IMG/VR virus record: IMGVR_UViG_3300001836_000167
Location: 1 to 21,576 of that record
Length of the DNA stretch: 21,576 nt
Reading direction: 5' to 3' (one strand)
From: a virus
The position numbers were made by a program, and so were the translations under genes. The stretch's first letter is position 1; each line of letters opens with the position of its first letter. Below, piece by piece: positions 1-6,171 of the stretch. The notes below the pieces were generated by a model, which saw only the letters and a list, made by a program, of their open reading frames with translations, was not told the DNA's origin and made no database searches.

Positions 1-270
1 TACAGGAGCCGAACGCTGCTCGGACTCGCCAAACTGGCTGAAAAGGGGGTAGAACGGGCGATTGACGCAAATCTCAATATTGAGAATTGGCAGGATGCCA
101 AGATCGCGGCCGATATTGCAATAAAGTTGCATCAAGTCGGCCAGGAAGGTGTTCAAGTGAACATCTGCAATGCGTTCGCCGACATGGACGAGGGAAAGCT
201 TGTTGAGACTGAGGCGGAAATAATGGACGACGAGGGATCGCGGGATAGCTATTTCATTGATGCTGAGTGA
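1..270 (+). CDS. C-terminal fragment of an unknown protein
   Basis: The frame is open from the first base of the window to TGA at 268-270, giving 89 residues with no start inside the window, so the gene begins upstream. The visible part starts with an amphipathic helix (LLGLAKLAEKGVERAIDA), has a second helix (DAKIAADIAIKLHQVGQ) and ends in an acidic tail (MDDEGSRDSYFIDAE). A helical body with an acidic tail would suit a small terminase subunit or another DNA-binding phage protein, but no diagnostic motif is present and the assignment is not made. The next gene starts about 240 bases downstream behind its own promoter. Confidence 0.7.
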   Translation, partial: YRSRTLLGLAKLAEKGVERAIDANLNIENWQDAKIAADIAIKLHQVGQEGVQVNICNAFADMDEGKLVETEAEIMDDEGSRDSYFIDAE

Positions 271-479
271 GTTGTGAGGGAAAGAGGGGAAGCGTCCAAG
301 TACTCTTTAGTTTCATTGTGTGTAGCTAATACATTGTGCATACAAGGATGGAGCTTGGAAGCGTGGCTCGTGAGGGGCGCGACCTTGACTAGAGCGACCT
401 ACCACGCCCGCCCCTCCCATGCACCCCGGCCATGAGCGCATGATATACGATTAGCCCCACATAATTTTCCTCCTTCTCC
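271..479 (+). other. Intergenic region with a foldable GC-rich segment
   Basis: No gene is visible here. Two complementary pairs interleave: GCGTGG (361-366) with CCACGC (402-407), and GAGGGGCG (372-379) with CGCCCCTC (409-416). The order A-B-A'-B' is that of a pseudoknot, or of two competing hairpins. The word GCGACCT is directly repeated at 379-385 and 394-400. A weaker stem with wobble pairs is possible around 318-347. It is not a tRNA, because there is no T-loop consensus. It could be a structured 3' UTR, a terminator region or a small RNA; expression is unknown. Confidence 0.4.
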
Positions 480-513
480 TTGAACTTTACGGTAGCCATG
501 ATAAGCTTTCTTC
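480..513 (+). promoter_or_regulatory. Promoter of the zinc-module/HTH gene, leaderless type
   Basis: TTGAAC (480-485), a 16-base spacer and TAAGCT (502-507), with TG one base upstream of the -10 box. The -10 ends six bases before ATG 514, so transcription should begin at or next to the start codon. The spacer contains TTTACGGT (486-493), a word shared with other promoters in the window. There is no Shine-Dalgarno. Confidence 0.6.
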
Positions 514-1107
514 ATGTCATCCCCTCGTCCATTCCTTGATCTCTCCGGCCAGCGCTTCGAGCGTTTGGTTGTGGTTGGTCGCATGCCGAATCTCAAGGGT
601 GTCTCCCAAACGGTCTGGCATGTTCGCTGCGACTGTGGCGAGGAGAAGTTCGCGGTTCTGTACAGCTCCCTGATGAGCGGTAGAACGAAGTCCTGCGGAT
701 GCCTGCATCGAGAAGTGCTTTCCCAACGGGGGCCAAGGCTTCAGCGCGCTTCAGTCAATCCTGATGGCAAGATGCGCCTTTACGAGTGGAACGGGGAGAA
801 GCTGTGCCTGACTGAGGTATGCAGGCGGGAAAATGTTTCCTTGAGCAAGGTAAATGGTCTTTTGGTGGAAGGCCATAACATCCATCATGCGGTTCGGAAG
901 AGCTATGGGAATCCCTTCATTGAGACGGCAAAGACCCTTGGATGCGAGGAGCGCCCAAAGCAGACCAAGACCAGGAGGCTTGCCTGTGGAACAGACTTGT
1001 TCAACGTGGAACGCGAGAGGATTAAGCACAACGCATGGCTGCGCAGGTGCATGGCGAAATGCGCTGAGAAAGGTCTGACGTATCGCGGGCCTTTACCGAC
1101 TGCCTAA
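514..1107 (+). CDS. Zinc-module plus HTH-like phage protein
   Basis: 197 residues. Residues about 9-64 form the small cysteine module that starts with D-L-S-G-Q-R-F and carries CDCG (39-42) and SCGC (61-64). In phages this module is commonly fused to AP2 or HNH domains and is thought to bind zinc and probably DNA. Residues about 88-130 (YEWNGEKLCLTEVCRRENVS followed by KVNGLLVEGHNIHHAV) resemble the helix-turn-helix segment found in phage homing-type proteins. The C-terminal third is basic with extra cysteines. No HNH catalytic motif is seen, so this is more likely a DNA-binding protein than a nuclease. Two shorter paralogues lie at 6172 and 7914. The gene stands alone behind its own promoter with ATG at the predicted transcript start. 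Confidence 0.7.
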   Translation: MSSPRPFLDLSGQRFERLVVVGRMPNLKGVSQTVWHVRCDCGEEKFAVLYSSLMSGRTKSCGCLHREVLSQRGPRLQRASVNPDGKMRLYEWNGEKLCLTEVCRRENVSLSKVNGLLVEGHNIHHAVRKSYGNPFIETAKTLGCEERPKQTKTRRLACGTDLFNVERERIKHNAWLRRCMAKCAEKGLTYRGPLPTA

Positions 1108-1134
1108 CCCCTCCCAAATTTTTCTCCTCCCAAC

Positions 1135-1171
1135 TTGAACTTTATGATTCAAGGTTTAGGGTTGGAGTCTC
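1135..1171 (+). promoter_or_regulatory. Promoter of the 1172-1572 gene pair
   Basis: TTGAAC (1135-1140), a 16-base spacer and TAGGGT (1157-1162). The bases after the -35 box (TTTATG) resemble the TTTACG of sister promoters. Transcription should start near 1169, just before ATG 1172. The -35 TTG could be misread as a start codon of a longer frame, but it would lie upstream of the transcript. Confidence 0.6.
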
Positions 1172-1279
1172 ATGAAAATCATCACCCATCGCTCCCTGAT
1201 TCGCACTGTTGCAAAAAGGTGGCGGATCAGTCCGAGAAGTTTAAGCCGGATGCTGCTTATTTCTCTGGCGGCAAAATGA
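1172..1279 (+). CDS. Possible 35-residue basic leader protein
   Basis: ATG 1172 follows GGAG (1164-1167) and lies at the predicted transcript start. The frame encodes 35 residues rich in Arg and Lys (MKIITHRSLIRTVAKRWRIS and onward) and ends in TGA at 1277-1279. That stop overlaps ATG 1276 of the next gene as ATGA, the coupling used throughout the window. No family is recognised. It may simply deliver ribosomes to the downstream start. The alternative is that the downstream frame extends upstream through this region, which would need a start at the -35 box. Confidence 0.4.
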   Translation: MKIITHRSLIRTVAKRWRISPRSLSRMLLISLAAK

Positions 1280-1572
1280 GGGAAAAGAGCAAGGTTGCTG
1301 AAGCCCTCGACGCCTTAAACAAAGAGACTGCCAGCATACAGGACGTGGAGGCCATCATTGGCAATGGATCATGGACTCGCCTAACCTGCGATGAATGCTC
1401 ATCCGAAGTCGATGCCGTGATTCGGATGGGGCAGGAGCCAGATTACGAAAGCAGCACAGCCCTCCTCTGCTTCTCCTGCGTGAAGAAAGCCGCTGAGATG
1501 ATCAACCGCTCCACCCCTCTCACCGGCAAATGGAATCCTGATGCGTGGGAGGCTTGCGAGAAGGAGGCATGA
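1276..1572 (+). CDS. Small zinc-ribbon protein
   Basis: 98 residues from ATG 1276, chosen because it overlaps the preceding stop as ATGA and excludes the promoter from the coding frame. Two CxxC pairs (TCDEC and CFSC) separated by about 30 residues form a probable zinc ribbon, ending in a helix (VKKAAEMINRS). The N terminus is a short charged helix (EKSKVAEALDALNKETAS). Small zinc ribbons of this form are common in phage early regions and have no established role. The same frame is open further upstream to TTG 1135. Confidence 0.65.
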   Translation: MREKSKVAEALDALNKETASIQDVEAIIGNGSWTRLTCDECSSEVDAVIRMGQEPDYESSTALLCFSCVKKAAEMINRSTPLTGKWNPDAWEACEKEA

Positions 1573-1587
1573 AACTCCTTGCATTCC

Positions 1588-1621
1588 TTCCCGAATAACT
1601 GTAAGGTTGGTGTTACAGAGA
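1588..1621 (+). promoter_or_regulatory. Weak promoter candidate upstream of 1622
   Basis: TTCCCG at 1588 lies 34 bases before ATG 1622, the distance seen in the stronger promoters. The -10 choice is poor: TGTTAC at 1611 or TACAGA at 1614 behind a TG. The spacer contains TGTAAGG, the reverse of CCTTACA, a variant of the recurring promoter word. A nine-codon frame (1569-1598, behind AAGGAGG) overlaps the preceding stop here and is probably not a gene. Confidence 0.3.
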
Positions 1622-1858
1622 ATGAGCAACCACCGACCAATTCCAGCGGGTGATTCCGCAACCAATTTGTCTGCCGTGGATGTGCTTCCCGAAGTATGTC
1701 GCCAAAACGGATTGGGATTACCCGACGAGAGAGTAGTGGCAGAAAAGCGCAAAAGAGCACTTAATCCAATGTGGCGGAACTCAGTTCCAAAGCTGGACTT
1801 TTGCGGCGGCAGGCAACCAATTCCCTTGTTCGCAATCTCGTATTGCGAAGCTGAGTAG
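1622..1858 (+). CDS. Hypothetical protein, 78 residues
   Basis: Start ATG 1622 (MSNHRPIPAGDSATNLSAVD) was chosen because upstream starts in the same frame fall inside the preceding zinc-ribbon gene and before the likely promoter. No family is recognised. The protein is hydrophilic in the middle (PDERVVAEKRKRALNPMW) and has two cysteines near the C terminus. Its last codons contain a perfect inverted repeat (1829-1849). The gene precedes an HTH regulator but is separated from it by 54 bases. Composition is ordinary, and it could be a chance frame. Confidence 0.45.
   Translation: MSNHRPIPAGDSATNLSAVDVLPEVCRQNGLGLPDERVVAEKRKRALNPMWRNSVPKLDFCGGRQPIPLFAISYCEAE
1829..1849. repeat. Inverted repeat before the HTH gene
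   Basis: TTCGCAAT (1829-1836), a five-base loop and ATTGCGAA (1842-1849). A smaller stem, CGTGA/TCACG, follows at 1877-1892. There is no T-run. It could be an operator dyad for the regulator encoded downstream or a weak terminator. Confidence 0.4.
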
Positions 1859-1912
1859 CATCGGCGGATTGCTACACGTGACGCCCTTCACGGAAGTCTG
1901 CTCGACTAGAGC

Positions 1913-2227
1913 ATGGGCAACTTTCCCACCCAAAACGACATGACCAAACTCCAAGCATCCATCGCCAACCTGATTGGCTCGACAAAGAACTTCAACGCGC
2001 AGATCGAGCGGTTGGAGGCAAAGGTGAAGGCTGAGCGGGAAACCGCTTTCTCCAAGATCGGCCCTATGCTCAAAGCCTTGCGCAAGGAGCGCTATCTCAA
2101 GCAGTCAACACTCAGCAGGCAGATCGGCATCAGCGGCCCCACGTTGTCTCAGATTGAAAGCGGTGACGCTGTGATCAGCCTTGCTGTCTTGGAGAAGATC
2201 GAGAAATGGCTGGGGGAGAACGCATGA
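1913..2227 (+). CDS. XRE-family HTH regulator with N-terminal coiled coil
   Basis: 104 residues. Residues about 10-45 form a charged heptad-like helix (IERLEAKVKAERETAFSKIG). Residues about 46-100 are a cro/cI-type helix-turn-helix: LKALRKERYLKQSTLSRQIG, then SGPTLSQIESG as the recognition helix, and a last helix (VLEKIEKWLGE). This fold usually dimerises on palindromic operators. A second protein with the same plan lies at 5292. Candidate operators are the dyads at 4366-4382 and 4417-4433, the inverted repeat just upstream, or the TTTACGGT words. ATG 1940 is an alternative start. The end overlaps the next start as ATGA. Confidence 0.8.
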   Translation: MGNFPTQNDMTKLQASIANLIGSTKNFNAQIERLEAKVKAERETAFSKIGPMLKALRKERYLKQSTLSRQIGISGPTLSQIESGDAVISLAVLEKIEKWLGENA

Positions 2228-2451
2228 AAGTCTTTCCCTCACTTCCGCAGCACCTTGAAGATGAAGCCTTGGCTGATTTTGACCGTCAAGGCGATCAAGT
2301 GCCGCATCCATTCTCAGCCGAGCTTCTGAACAGCGATGATCCGTCATTAGCTCACTTCAAACGCGATCTGTTCTGGTTCGTGTTCGGATATGCGCAGGCT
2401 AAGGGTTGGACATCCTGCGAGAAAAGGATGGCTCAAGCCAAGAACTCATGA
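2224..2451 (+). CDS. Hypothetical protein coupled to the HTH gene
   Basis: 75 residues from ATG 2224, which overlaps the HTH stop as ATGA and has GGGGGAGAA just upstream. The sequence (MKVFPSLPQHLEDEALADFD and onward) is acidic in the N-terminal half and has an aromatic stretch (KRDLFWFVFGYAQAKGW) that may form an amphipathic helix. No family is recognised. Because it is translated with the regulator it could modulate it, but the sequence gives no direct sign of that. Confidence 0.6.
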   Translation: MKVFPSLPQHLEDEALADFDRQGDQVPHPFSAELLNSDDPSLAHFKRDLFWFVFGYAQAKGWTSCEKRMAQAKNS

Positions 2452-2466
2452 AATCCATATTCCCGC

Positions 2467-2501
2467 TTGAACCTTACGCTAATACGTGCTAGGGTTGGTG
2501 G
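2467..2501 (+). promoter_or_regulatory. Leaderless promoter with extended -10
   Basis: TTGAAC (2467-2472), a 17-base spacer and TAGGGT (2490-2495) preceded by TGC. The -10 box ends six bases before ATG 2502. The spacer starts with the word CCTTACGCTA (2472-2481, overlapping the -35 box), which is repeated exactly at 6150-6159. Confidence 0.7.
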
Positions 2502-2783
2502 ATGAACAAACTCCCGCTTAAAACACGCAAGCGCCTGCGCAGGGTCTATCAGGATGCTGCATCAATCTGGCAGCCCATTGCTGGATGCCAATTAGATCAC
2601 GATGTTGACCTTTGGATAGAAATAAGACCAAGTTCTCGCTCAATGGGTATTGGGGATTCATTCAGGGCGGCAGATTGCTTTAAGATTAAAGGAAAATGGC
2701 ACCACATGTATAACGGCGAGCCAAAAGAGATTTGCAGTGATTACATCACCCACTTCATGCCAATCCCTCAACCACCACCATGA
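2502..2783 (+). CDS. DUF551-like phage protein
   Basis: 93 residues. The C-terminal half follows the pattern of DUF551 proteins, small phage proteins that end in a motif like ITHWMPLPEPP. Here it reads YITHFMPIPQPPP and follows a W-I-E-I-R-P strand and the segment GKWHHMYNGEPKEICSDY. Function is unknown in this family. The N-terminal 25 residues are basic (KTRKRLRRVYQDAASIW). The gene heads an operon of six tightly overlapping genes reaching 4335, driven by the promoter that abuts its ATG. Confidence 0.65.
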   Translation: MNKLPLKTRKRLRRVYQDAASIWQPIAGCQLDHDVDLWIEIRPSSRSMGIGDSFRAADCFKIKGKWHHMYNGEPKEICSDYITHFMPIPQPPP

Positions 2784-3034
2784 CAACCTTCCTCATCATC
2801 TACCTCATTCTCGGCCTCATCGCCGCTCCGCTCAGCTACGGGATGACGCTGGCTTATTGGTGGAATGAATCTCCGATTCTGAAGTCTGAGGTAAAAGCGG
2901 CTGGTTGTATTGCTGTGGCAGTATTCCTTGCGTGTTATGCGGTTGTTCTGCCTCCAGCGGCTATCGTCATCTATTTTCTATCCAACCGCGCCCGTCACGG
3001 CCTCTTGTTTCGCAACCCATCAAAGTATCTATGA
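2780..3034 (+). CDS. Small membrane protein with two transmembrane segments
   Basis: 84 residues, starting at ATG 2780, which overlaps the previous stop as ATGA. Hydrophobic segments cover residues about 4-27 (TFLIIYLILGLIAAPLSYGM) and 41-66 (AAGCIAVAVFLACYAVVLPP and onward), with charged residues between and after them. Small two-helix membrane proteins are frequent in phage early operons and have no common function. Holin activity is possible in principle, but the early position argues against it. Confidence 0.65.
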   Translation: MTTFLIIYLILGLIAAPLSYGMTLAYWWNESPILKSEVKAAGCIAVAVFLACYAVVLPPAAIVIYFLSNRARHGLLFRNPSKYL

Positions 3035-3228
3035 CAACAATCAAAGACATCAAAAAAGAGCTGAAAAGATTAATCAAGATGATGAAGTCTTTTCGACATC
3101 CAGGATCGCCTGATGGTATTCTGGTGCTGCACATGGCGCTATTGAAAGCAATTGAAGGCCTTGAGCATGGTGATGACGCCATGAAAACACTCGCCTCCAT
3201 CATCAAGATTTGGGAGGAACAGAAGTGA
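3031..3228 (+). CDS. Hypothetical protein, 65 residues
   Basis: Start ATG 3031 overlaps the preceding stop as ATGA; longer versions of the frame would run through the membrane protein gene. The sequence starts with a basic helix (TTIKDIKKELKRLIKMMKSF) and ends with a second helix (DDAMKTLASIIKIWEEQK). No family is recognised. GGGAGG inside its last codons (3212-3217) serves as ribosome binding site for the next gene. Confidence 0.6.
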   Translation: MTTIKDIKKELKRLIKMMKSFRHPGSPDGILVLHMALLKAIEGLEHGDDAMKTLASIIKIWEEQK

Positions 3229-3506
3229 TCCGCAAATCCGACACGCCAAGGACTGACTTGGAAGAGGCGACACAAACTCAAAGGTTTGGAGGATACATGG
3301 TCAAATCAGCTTTCGCCCGCCAGCTTGAGCGGGAGAATGCCGCGATGAGTGAGGTGATTAAGGAGGCGCACGCCGCCATTGCTGCAATCTACAACCCGAT
3401 TGGAGACGAGACTCCGACGAGCGGAAACCCGTGCATCACGCCAAAACCTCAACAGGGCAGAGCGCTTGCTGTAGTCCTCGCCAAACTTTCCCCTTTCCTC
3501 CAATGA
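3225..3506 (+). CDS. DTPRTD-type phage protein with EAH/ALAKL C-terminal module
   Basis: 93 residues from GTG 3225. The start is supported by GGGAGG seven bases upstream and by the GTGA overlap with the previous stop. The N terminus has SDTPRTD followed by FARQLEREN, a pattern seen in many uncharacterised phage proteins. The C-terminal half (IKEAHAAIAAIYNPIGDETP through ALAVVLAKLSPFLQ) matches the end of the next gene product. No function is known. Confidence 0.65.
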   Translation: MIRKSDTPRTDLEEATQTQRFGGYMVKSAFARQLERENAAMSEVIKEAHAAIAAIYNPIGDETPTSGNPCITPKPQQGRALAVVLAKLSPFLQ

Positions 3507-4138
3507 ACCCCTACTCAACTGACCCATCCCAAGATCAAGACGGCAAGGAGGACGCTTTCCGAAAGGCCACGGCGGATGTTTTTGAAAGCGATCATCTTGT
3601 TGCCGTTACGCCAGACCCAACAGTTGAAGAGCTTGTTAAAAAGCTTCAAGACACTGAAGCGGCATGGCTGCGAGACTGGCGCGAATGGCGGTCTAAAACC
3701 CAGAATCTCCGAGAAGAACTCCATGCTGCAAACCGGCAGATTGCCAGCATGATTCGCCACGATCAGGCAAATCTCGAATCTGATTCGATTGTGGCGTCAT
3801 GCAATTGCCACGTAAAAACCAATGAAGTGTTATTTCATAAGCCGGGGTGTAAGTATCGCCTGATTTCCGAAAGGGATGAAGCTCGCAAAGAACTCGACAA
3901 CCTCAAAGCAGGCACAATCCACTCTTGCGGCGATCACTGCCAGAGGCCGAATTGCGTTACGAGGCGGGAGAACAAAGCCATGCGTGAGGCGATCAGGGAG
4001 GCTCACATTCAAATCAGATACGCAGAGGCAAGCTTTGCGGGCATGGCTATAAGATTGCATCCATCAGACCCATCAAATGATGCTGTCCTGCTCAGAACAG
4101 GCAACGCCCTCGCCAAACTCAAACCATTTATCTCGTGA
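3503..4138 (+). CDS. Coiled-coil protein with cysteine motifs, paralogous at its C terminus to the previous gene
   Basis: 211 residues from ATG 3503 (ATGA overlap). Residues about 40-90 form a charged coiled coil (TVEELVKKLQDTEAAWLRDW and on). The middle has cysteine and histidine groups (SCNCHVKTNEVLFHKPGCKY; HSCGDHCQRPNC) that could bind metal. The C-terminal REAHIQIRYA through NALAKLKPFIS repeats the module of the preceding protein. Function is unknown. The frame is open upstream of 3503, but the ATGA start fits the operon. Confidence 0.65.
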   Translation: MNPYSTDPSQDQDGKEDAFRKATADVFESDHLVAVTPDPTVEELVKKLQDTEAAWLRDWREWRSKTQNLREELHAANRQIASMIRHDQANLESDSIVASCNCHVKTNEVLFHKPGCKYRLISERDEARKELDNLKAGTIHSCGDHCQRPNCVTRRENKAMREAIREAHIQIRYAEASFAGMAIRLHPSDPSNDAVLLRTGNALAKLKPFIS

Positions 4139-4335
4139 CTATCCTCTTCAACGCCAGCATCTACCTCGCCGTTTTCTCGGCCATCGACCTGATTCTCTCA
4201 TTTTTGATAATGCGGTGGTCGTGCCGGACGAGAGGGGTTGTTTCCTTCCAAGTGGCGACGGTTCTGGCTACCATGTCGGTGATCTGCGCTGCGTGCGCGA
4301 TTGTGTGCCTGTGGGCGTGGATGCTGACTTTGTGA
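4135..4335 (+). CDS. Small two-helix membrane protein
   Basis: 66 residues from GTG 4135, overlapping the previous stop as GTGA. Hydrophobic segments cover residues about 4-26 (LFNASIYLAVFSAIDLILSF) and 39-64 (QVATVLATMSVICAACAIVC), joined by a basic loop (RWSCRTRG). This is the last gene of the operon that begins at 2502. It has the size and topology of small phage membrane proteins but no family signature. Confidence 0.6.
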   Translation: MTILFNASIYLAVFSAIDLILSFLIMRWSCRTRGVVSFQVATVLATMSVICAACAIVCLWAWMLTL

Positions 4336-4365
4336 ACAATTAGAATGTGATTCTCGAAAACACGC

Positions 4366-4382
4366 AGTACTAGGGTAGTACT
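4366..4382. promoter_or_regulatory. Operator-like dyad, copy 1
   Basis: AGTACTAGGGTAGTACT: 7-base arms around GGG. The 15-base core GTACTAGGGTAGTAC is identical in copy 2, whose centre is 51 bases away. It contains TAGGGT, the -10 word of the 1135 and 2467 promoters; another TAGGGT lies at 4384-4389. It is a probable regulator site or replication iteron upstream of the replication gene. Confidence 0.65.
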
Positions 4383-4416
4383 TTAGGGTATATACACCAA
4401 TCCAGAATAAGGGTAA

Positions 4417-4433
4417 GGTACTAGGGTAGTACC
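4417..4433. promoter_or_regulatory. Operator-like dyad, copy 2
   Basis: GGTACTAGGGTAGTACC: 7-base arms around GGG. It has the same 15-base core as copy 1, and the flanking pair has changed from A/T to G/C with pairing kept. The compensated flank supports recognition as a symmetric dyad. Confidence 0.65.
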
Positions 4434-4455
4434 AATCTTAATTCGATCTTTTCTC

Positions 4456-4483
4456 TTGCAAGCAAACTTGTTTGATTATATAT
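4456..4483 (+). promoter_or_regulatory. Promoter of the replication gene
   Basis: TTGCAA (4456-4461) and ATATAT (4478-4483) with a 16-base spacer, or TATATA at 4477 with 15. The -35 box lies in the palindrome CTTGCAAG (4455-4462), and CAAAC-TT-GTTTG follows at 4464-4475. The distance from the -35 box to GTG 4493 is 37 bases, as at the other leaderless-type sites. Confidence 0.5.
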
Positions 4484-4492
4484 CCAGTAGCC

Positions 4493-5299
4493 GTGAGGAA
4501 AGCGAAATCAACCCGTAAAATTATGCTAGATGCCAACAGGTGGCGCGATCCTGACTTCTCATCGCTGTCCTTTAAGCATCGAGCGCTGCTGATTGCTTTA
4601 GAGTGCTTGGCTGACAAAGCCGGAGTAGTTGACTGGAATCTCGATAAGATTCATGCGGTTGTTGGTGATGGACCTGAAATTACACGTTTAGACATTCATT
4701 CAATGGGGGCGGATCATGTGGTTTGGATGCCTGATGGGTGCGCTGTTCTTTTGAGTCAGTTTATGAAAGCTCAATATGGAACCTTGAGCCGTAAATGTCC
4801 CGCTCATTCGCCAGTATGGCAGGCCATCAAGAAATGGTGGGGAGAGCGTGAGAGCATTCACCACCAAGAACCGTTCAAGGCTTTCTTTGCTGAAAAGCTC
4901 ATCACTAGACACGGACCCTTAATCAAGGATGAGTACCAAGGAGGCGAGGTCCCGGCATGGAAGATTAGAGCGCTCGAAGATGCTGAATTGGTCAAGGCGG
5001 TAGTTATTCCAGAAGCATTACCGCAATGTGTTTATTGCGCCGTGAAGGACATGTTTGCGTGGCGTCAAAGGATGGTGGATAGGGCTAGAATCAGGACTGA
5101 GGGTGAAAAATGGACATGGACCAAAGAGCAGGCGGAGCATGACATTGAGCAAATTTCTAGTATGCTCAGAACGTACACGCCTGAATCTGTCGAAGCTCAG
5201 ATTAGAAACATGATTCGAGGAACATCTCTTTATCTCAACCCGCCAAAGCCGTTTAGATCAAATCTGCTGTCGCAAAACAAAGGAGAAAACGATGAATGA
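4493..5299 (+). CDS. Probable replisome organiser / replication initiation protein
   Basis: 268 residues if started at GTG 4493, the start nearest the predicted transcript start; TTG 4472 and ATG 4523 are alternatives. The N-terminal 110 residues follow the winged-helix pattern of phage replisome organisers: WRDPDFSSLSFKHRALLIAL, a D-K-A-G-V-V-D-W turn, and SQFMKAQYGTLS followed by K-C-P-A-H-S-P-V-W-Q-A-I (family pattern FI-x-Q-Y-G-x-L with a following conserved His). Such proteins bind the origin and load the helicase. The C-terminal part is charged and helical. Dyads upstream at 4366 and 4417 could be origin or operator sites. It overlaps the next HTH gene by eight bases. Confidence 0.65.
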   Translation: MRKAKSTRKIMLDANRWRDPDFSSLSFKHRALLIALECLADKAGVVDWNLDKIHAVVGDGPEITRLDIHSMGADHVVWMPDGCAVLLSQFMKAQYGTLSRKCPAHSPVWQAIKKWWGERESIHHQEPFKAFFAEKLITRHGPLIKDEYQGGEVPAWKIRALEDAELVKAVVIPEALPQCVYCAVKDMFAWRQRMVDRARIRTEGEKWTWTKEQAEHDIEQISSMLRTYTPESVEAQIRNMIRGTSLYLNPPKPFRSNLLSQNKGENDE

Positions 5300-5579
5300 T
5301 ACCAGAGAAAAAGAATGGCAGGCTATTAAGTCCAAGCTTGAATCTGCAATGCTCAAGGTAGCCAGGCTTGAGCACGAAGCCACGAGTGCAAACAGGGAGC
5401 TTCTTCAATCGTTCAAGATGCTTCGTGAGCATCTAAGTTTGTCGCAGGAACAATTGGCTAAAATCATGGGGGTTAGTCCTATGTATGTCTCTCTTCTTGA
5501 GCGTGGGAAGCGCCAATGGACAGCAAGAAATGTAACTCGGCTCATCAACCCGCTTTTTGACATCGCAATAGAATCATGA
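5292..5579 (+). CDS. XRE-family HTH regulator with N-terminal coiled coil (second copy)
   Basis: 95 residues with AGGAGA upstream of ATG 5292. Residues about 8-40 form a charged helix (WQAIKSKLESAMLKVARLEH). Residues about 43-90 are a cro/cI HTH (FKMLREHLSLSQEQLAKIMG, then VSPMYVSLLERGKRQW). The architecture matches the protein at 1913, though the sequences differ. Sharing an operon with the replication gene suggests it may control its own operon through the upstream dyads; that link is inference. It overlaps the next gene as ATGA. Confidence 0.8.
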   Translation: MNDTREKEWQAIKSKLESAMLKVARLEHEATSANRELLQSFKMLREHLSLSQEQLAKIMGVSPMYVSLLERGKRQWTARNVTRLINPLFDIAIES

Positions 5580-5854
5580 ACCAACAAGCCTACGAACAAG
5601 AACTCGCAGAACGCCAGCGCAAGCACTACGAGGAAATCGAAAAGCACGCGCAACCTGAATGGAAGCCTTGCCTTGATGACGAGTGTCCAACATGCCACGG
5701 AACCATGCTCAAGCTTGATGGTTCGCCGTGCATACATTACCACAGGTGCGACTGCTCTAAGTGCCGCGAGCGCCCGTCTTTTAAGATGTCGGAGTTTTTC
5801 TTGAAGCAAGACATCAGGCAGCTCACTCCCTGCATCGGGACTCCAATGCCATGA
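5576..5854 (+). CDS. Cysteine-rich zinc-binding protein
   Basis: 92 residues starting in an ATGA overlap. An N-terminal charged helix (QAYEQELAERQRKHYEEIEK) is followed by a cysteine cluster: C, CPTCHG, C, then CDCSKC, with His residues between. At least six cysteines suit one or two structural zinc sites, as in rubredoxin-like or DnaJ-type knuckles. No specific family is recognised. Confidence 0.6.
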   Translation: MNQQAYEQELAERQRKHYEEIEKHAQPEWKPCLDDECPTCHGTMLKLDGSPCIHYHRCDCSKCRERPSFKMSEFFLKQDIRQLTPCIGTPMP

Positions 5855-6162
5855 CCTCCATCCCCACCCTGATTAATTCCCTTCACATCCTCGCCCGCGA
5901 CATCAAGTCGGAAGATGGCGTTGCGAATGTCGCCATTCTTGAGGCCGCACAAGTCATGCAGGCGATGTATAACGAACTGAAGGAGGGATGCTTTTACGCA
6001 TTTGCAAAATGCTACGACCGTCATGGCTATTCTTTGGACGTGAATTGGGAAACCGCCATCCGCGACATCAACTACCGCGATGCTCCACTCTATCCGACAA
6101 GCGACGAGGCAGTTGACGCGGCCATTAGAAGTAGGTTGACCGCGCCTATCCTTACGCTATAA
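5851..6162 (+). CDS. Hypothetical protein, 103 residues
   Basis: Starts in an ATGA overlap with the cysteine-rich gene. The N-terminal half is helical (TLINSLHILARDIKSEDGVA, then NVAILEAAQVMQAMYNELKE), a pattern seen in phage proteins of unknown function. The end of the gene is interesting: its stop TAA (6160-6162) lies inside the TATAAT -10 box of the next promoter. It is the last gene of the operon that begins at 4493. Confidence 0.6.
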   Translation: MTSIPTLINSLHILARDIKSEDGVANVAILEAAQVMQAMYNELKEGCFYAFAKCYDRHGYSLDVNWETAIRDINYRDAPLYPTSDEAVDAAIRSRLTAPILTL

Positions 6163-6171
6163 TCCGATATT
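6136..6171 (+). promoter_or_regulatory. Near-consensus sigma-70-type promoter
   Basis: TTGACC (6136-6141), a 16-base spacer and a perfect TATAAT (6158-6163). CCTTACGCTA (6150-6159) overlaps the -10 box and is identical to the word at 2472. The start of transcription should be about two bases before ATG 6172. This is the clearest promoter in the window. Confidence 0.8.

Noticed and set aside
340-420. tRNA-like fold in the first intergenic region
   Set aside because: No T-loop or D-loop consensus and no seven-base acceptor stem followed by CCA-type layout.
1135-1171. TTG 1135 as the start of a 145-residue protein
   Set aside because: This TTG is the first half of a -35 box; the transcript should begin about 30 bases later.
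4077-4343. Plus-strand frame of 88 residues near the end of the second operon
   Set aside because: Out of frame with both the coiled-coil gene and the membrane protein, which are better supported by GTGA coupling and hydrophobic segments.
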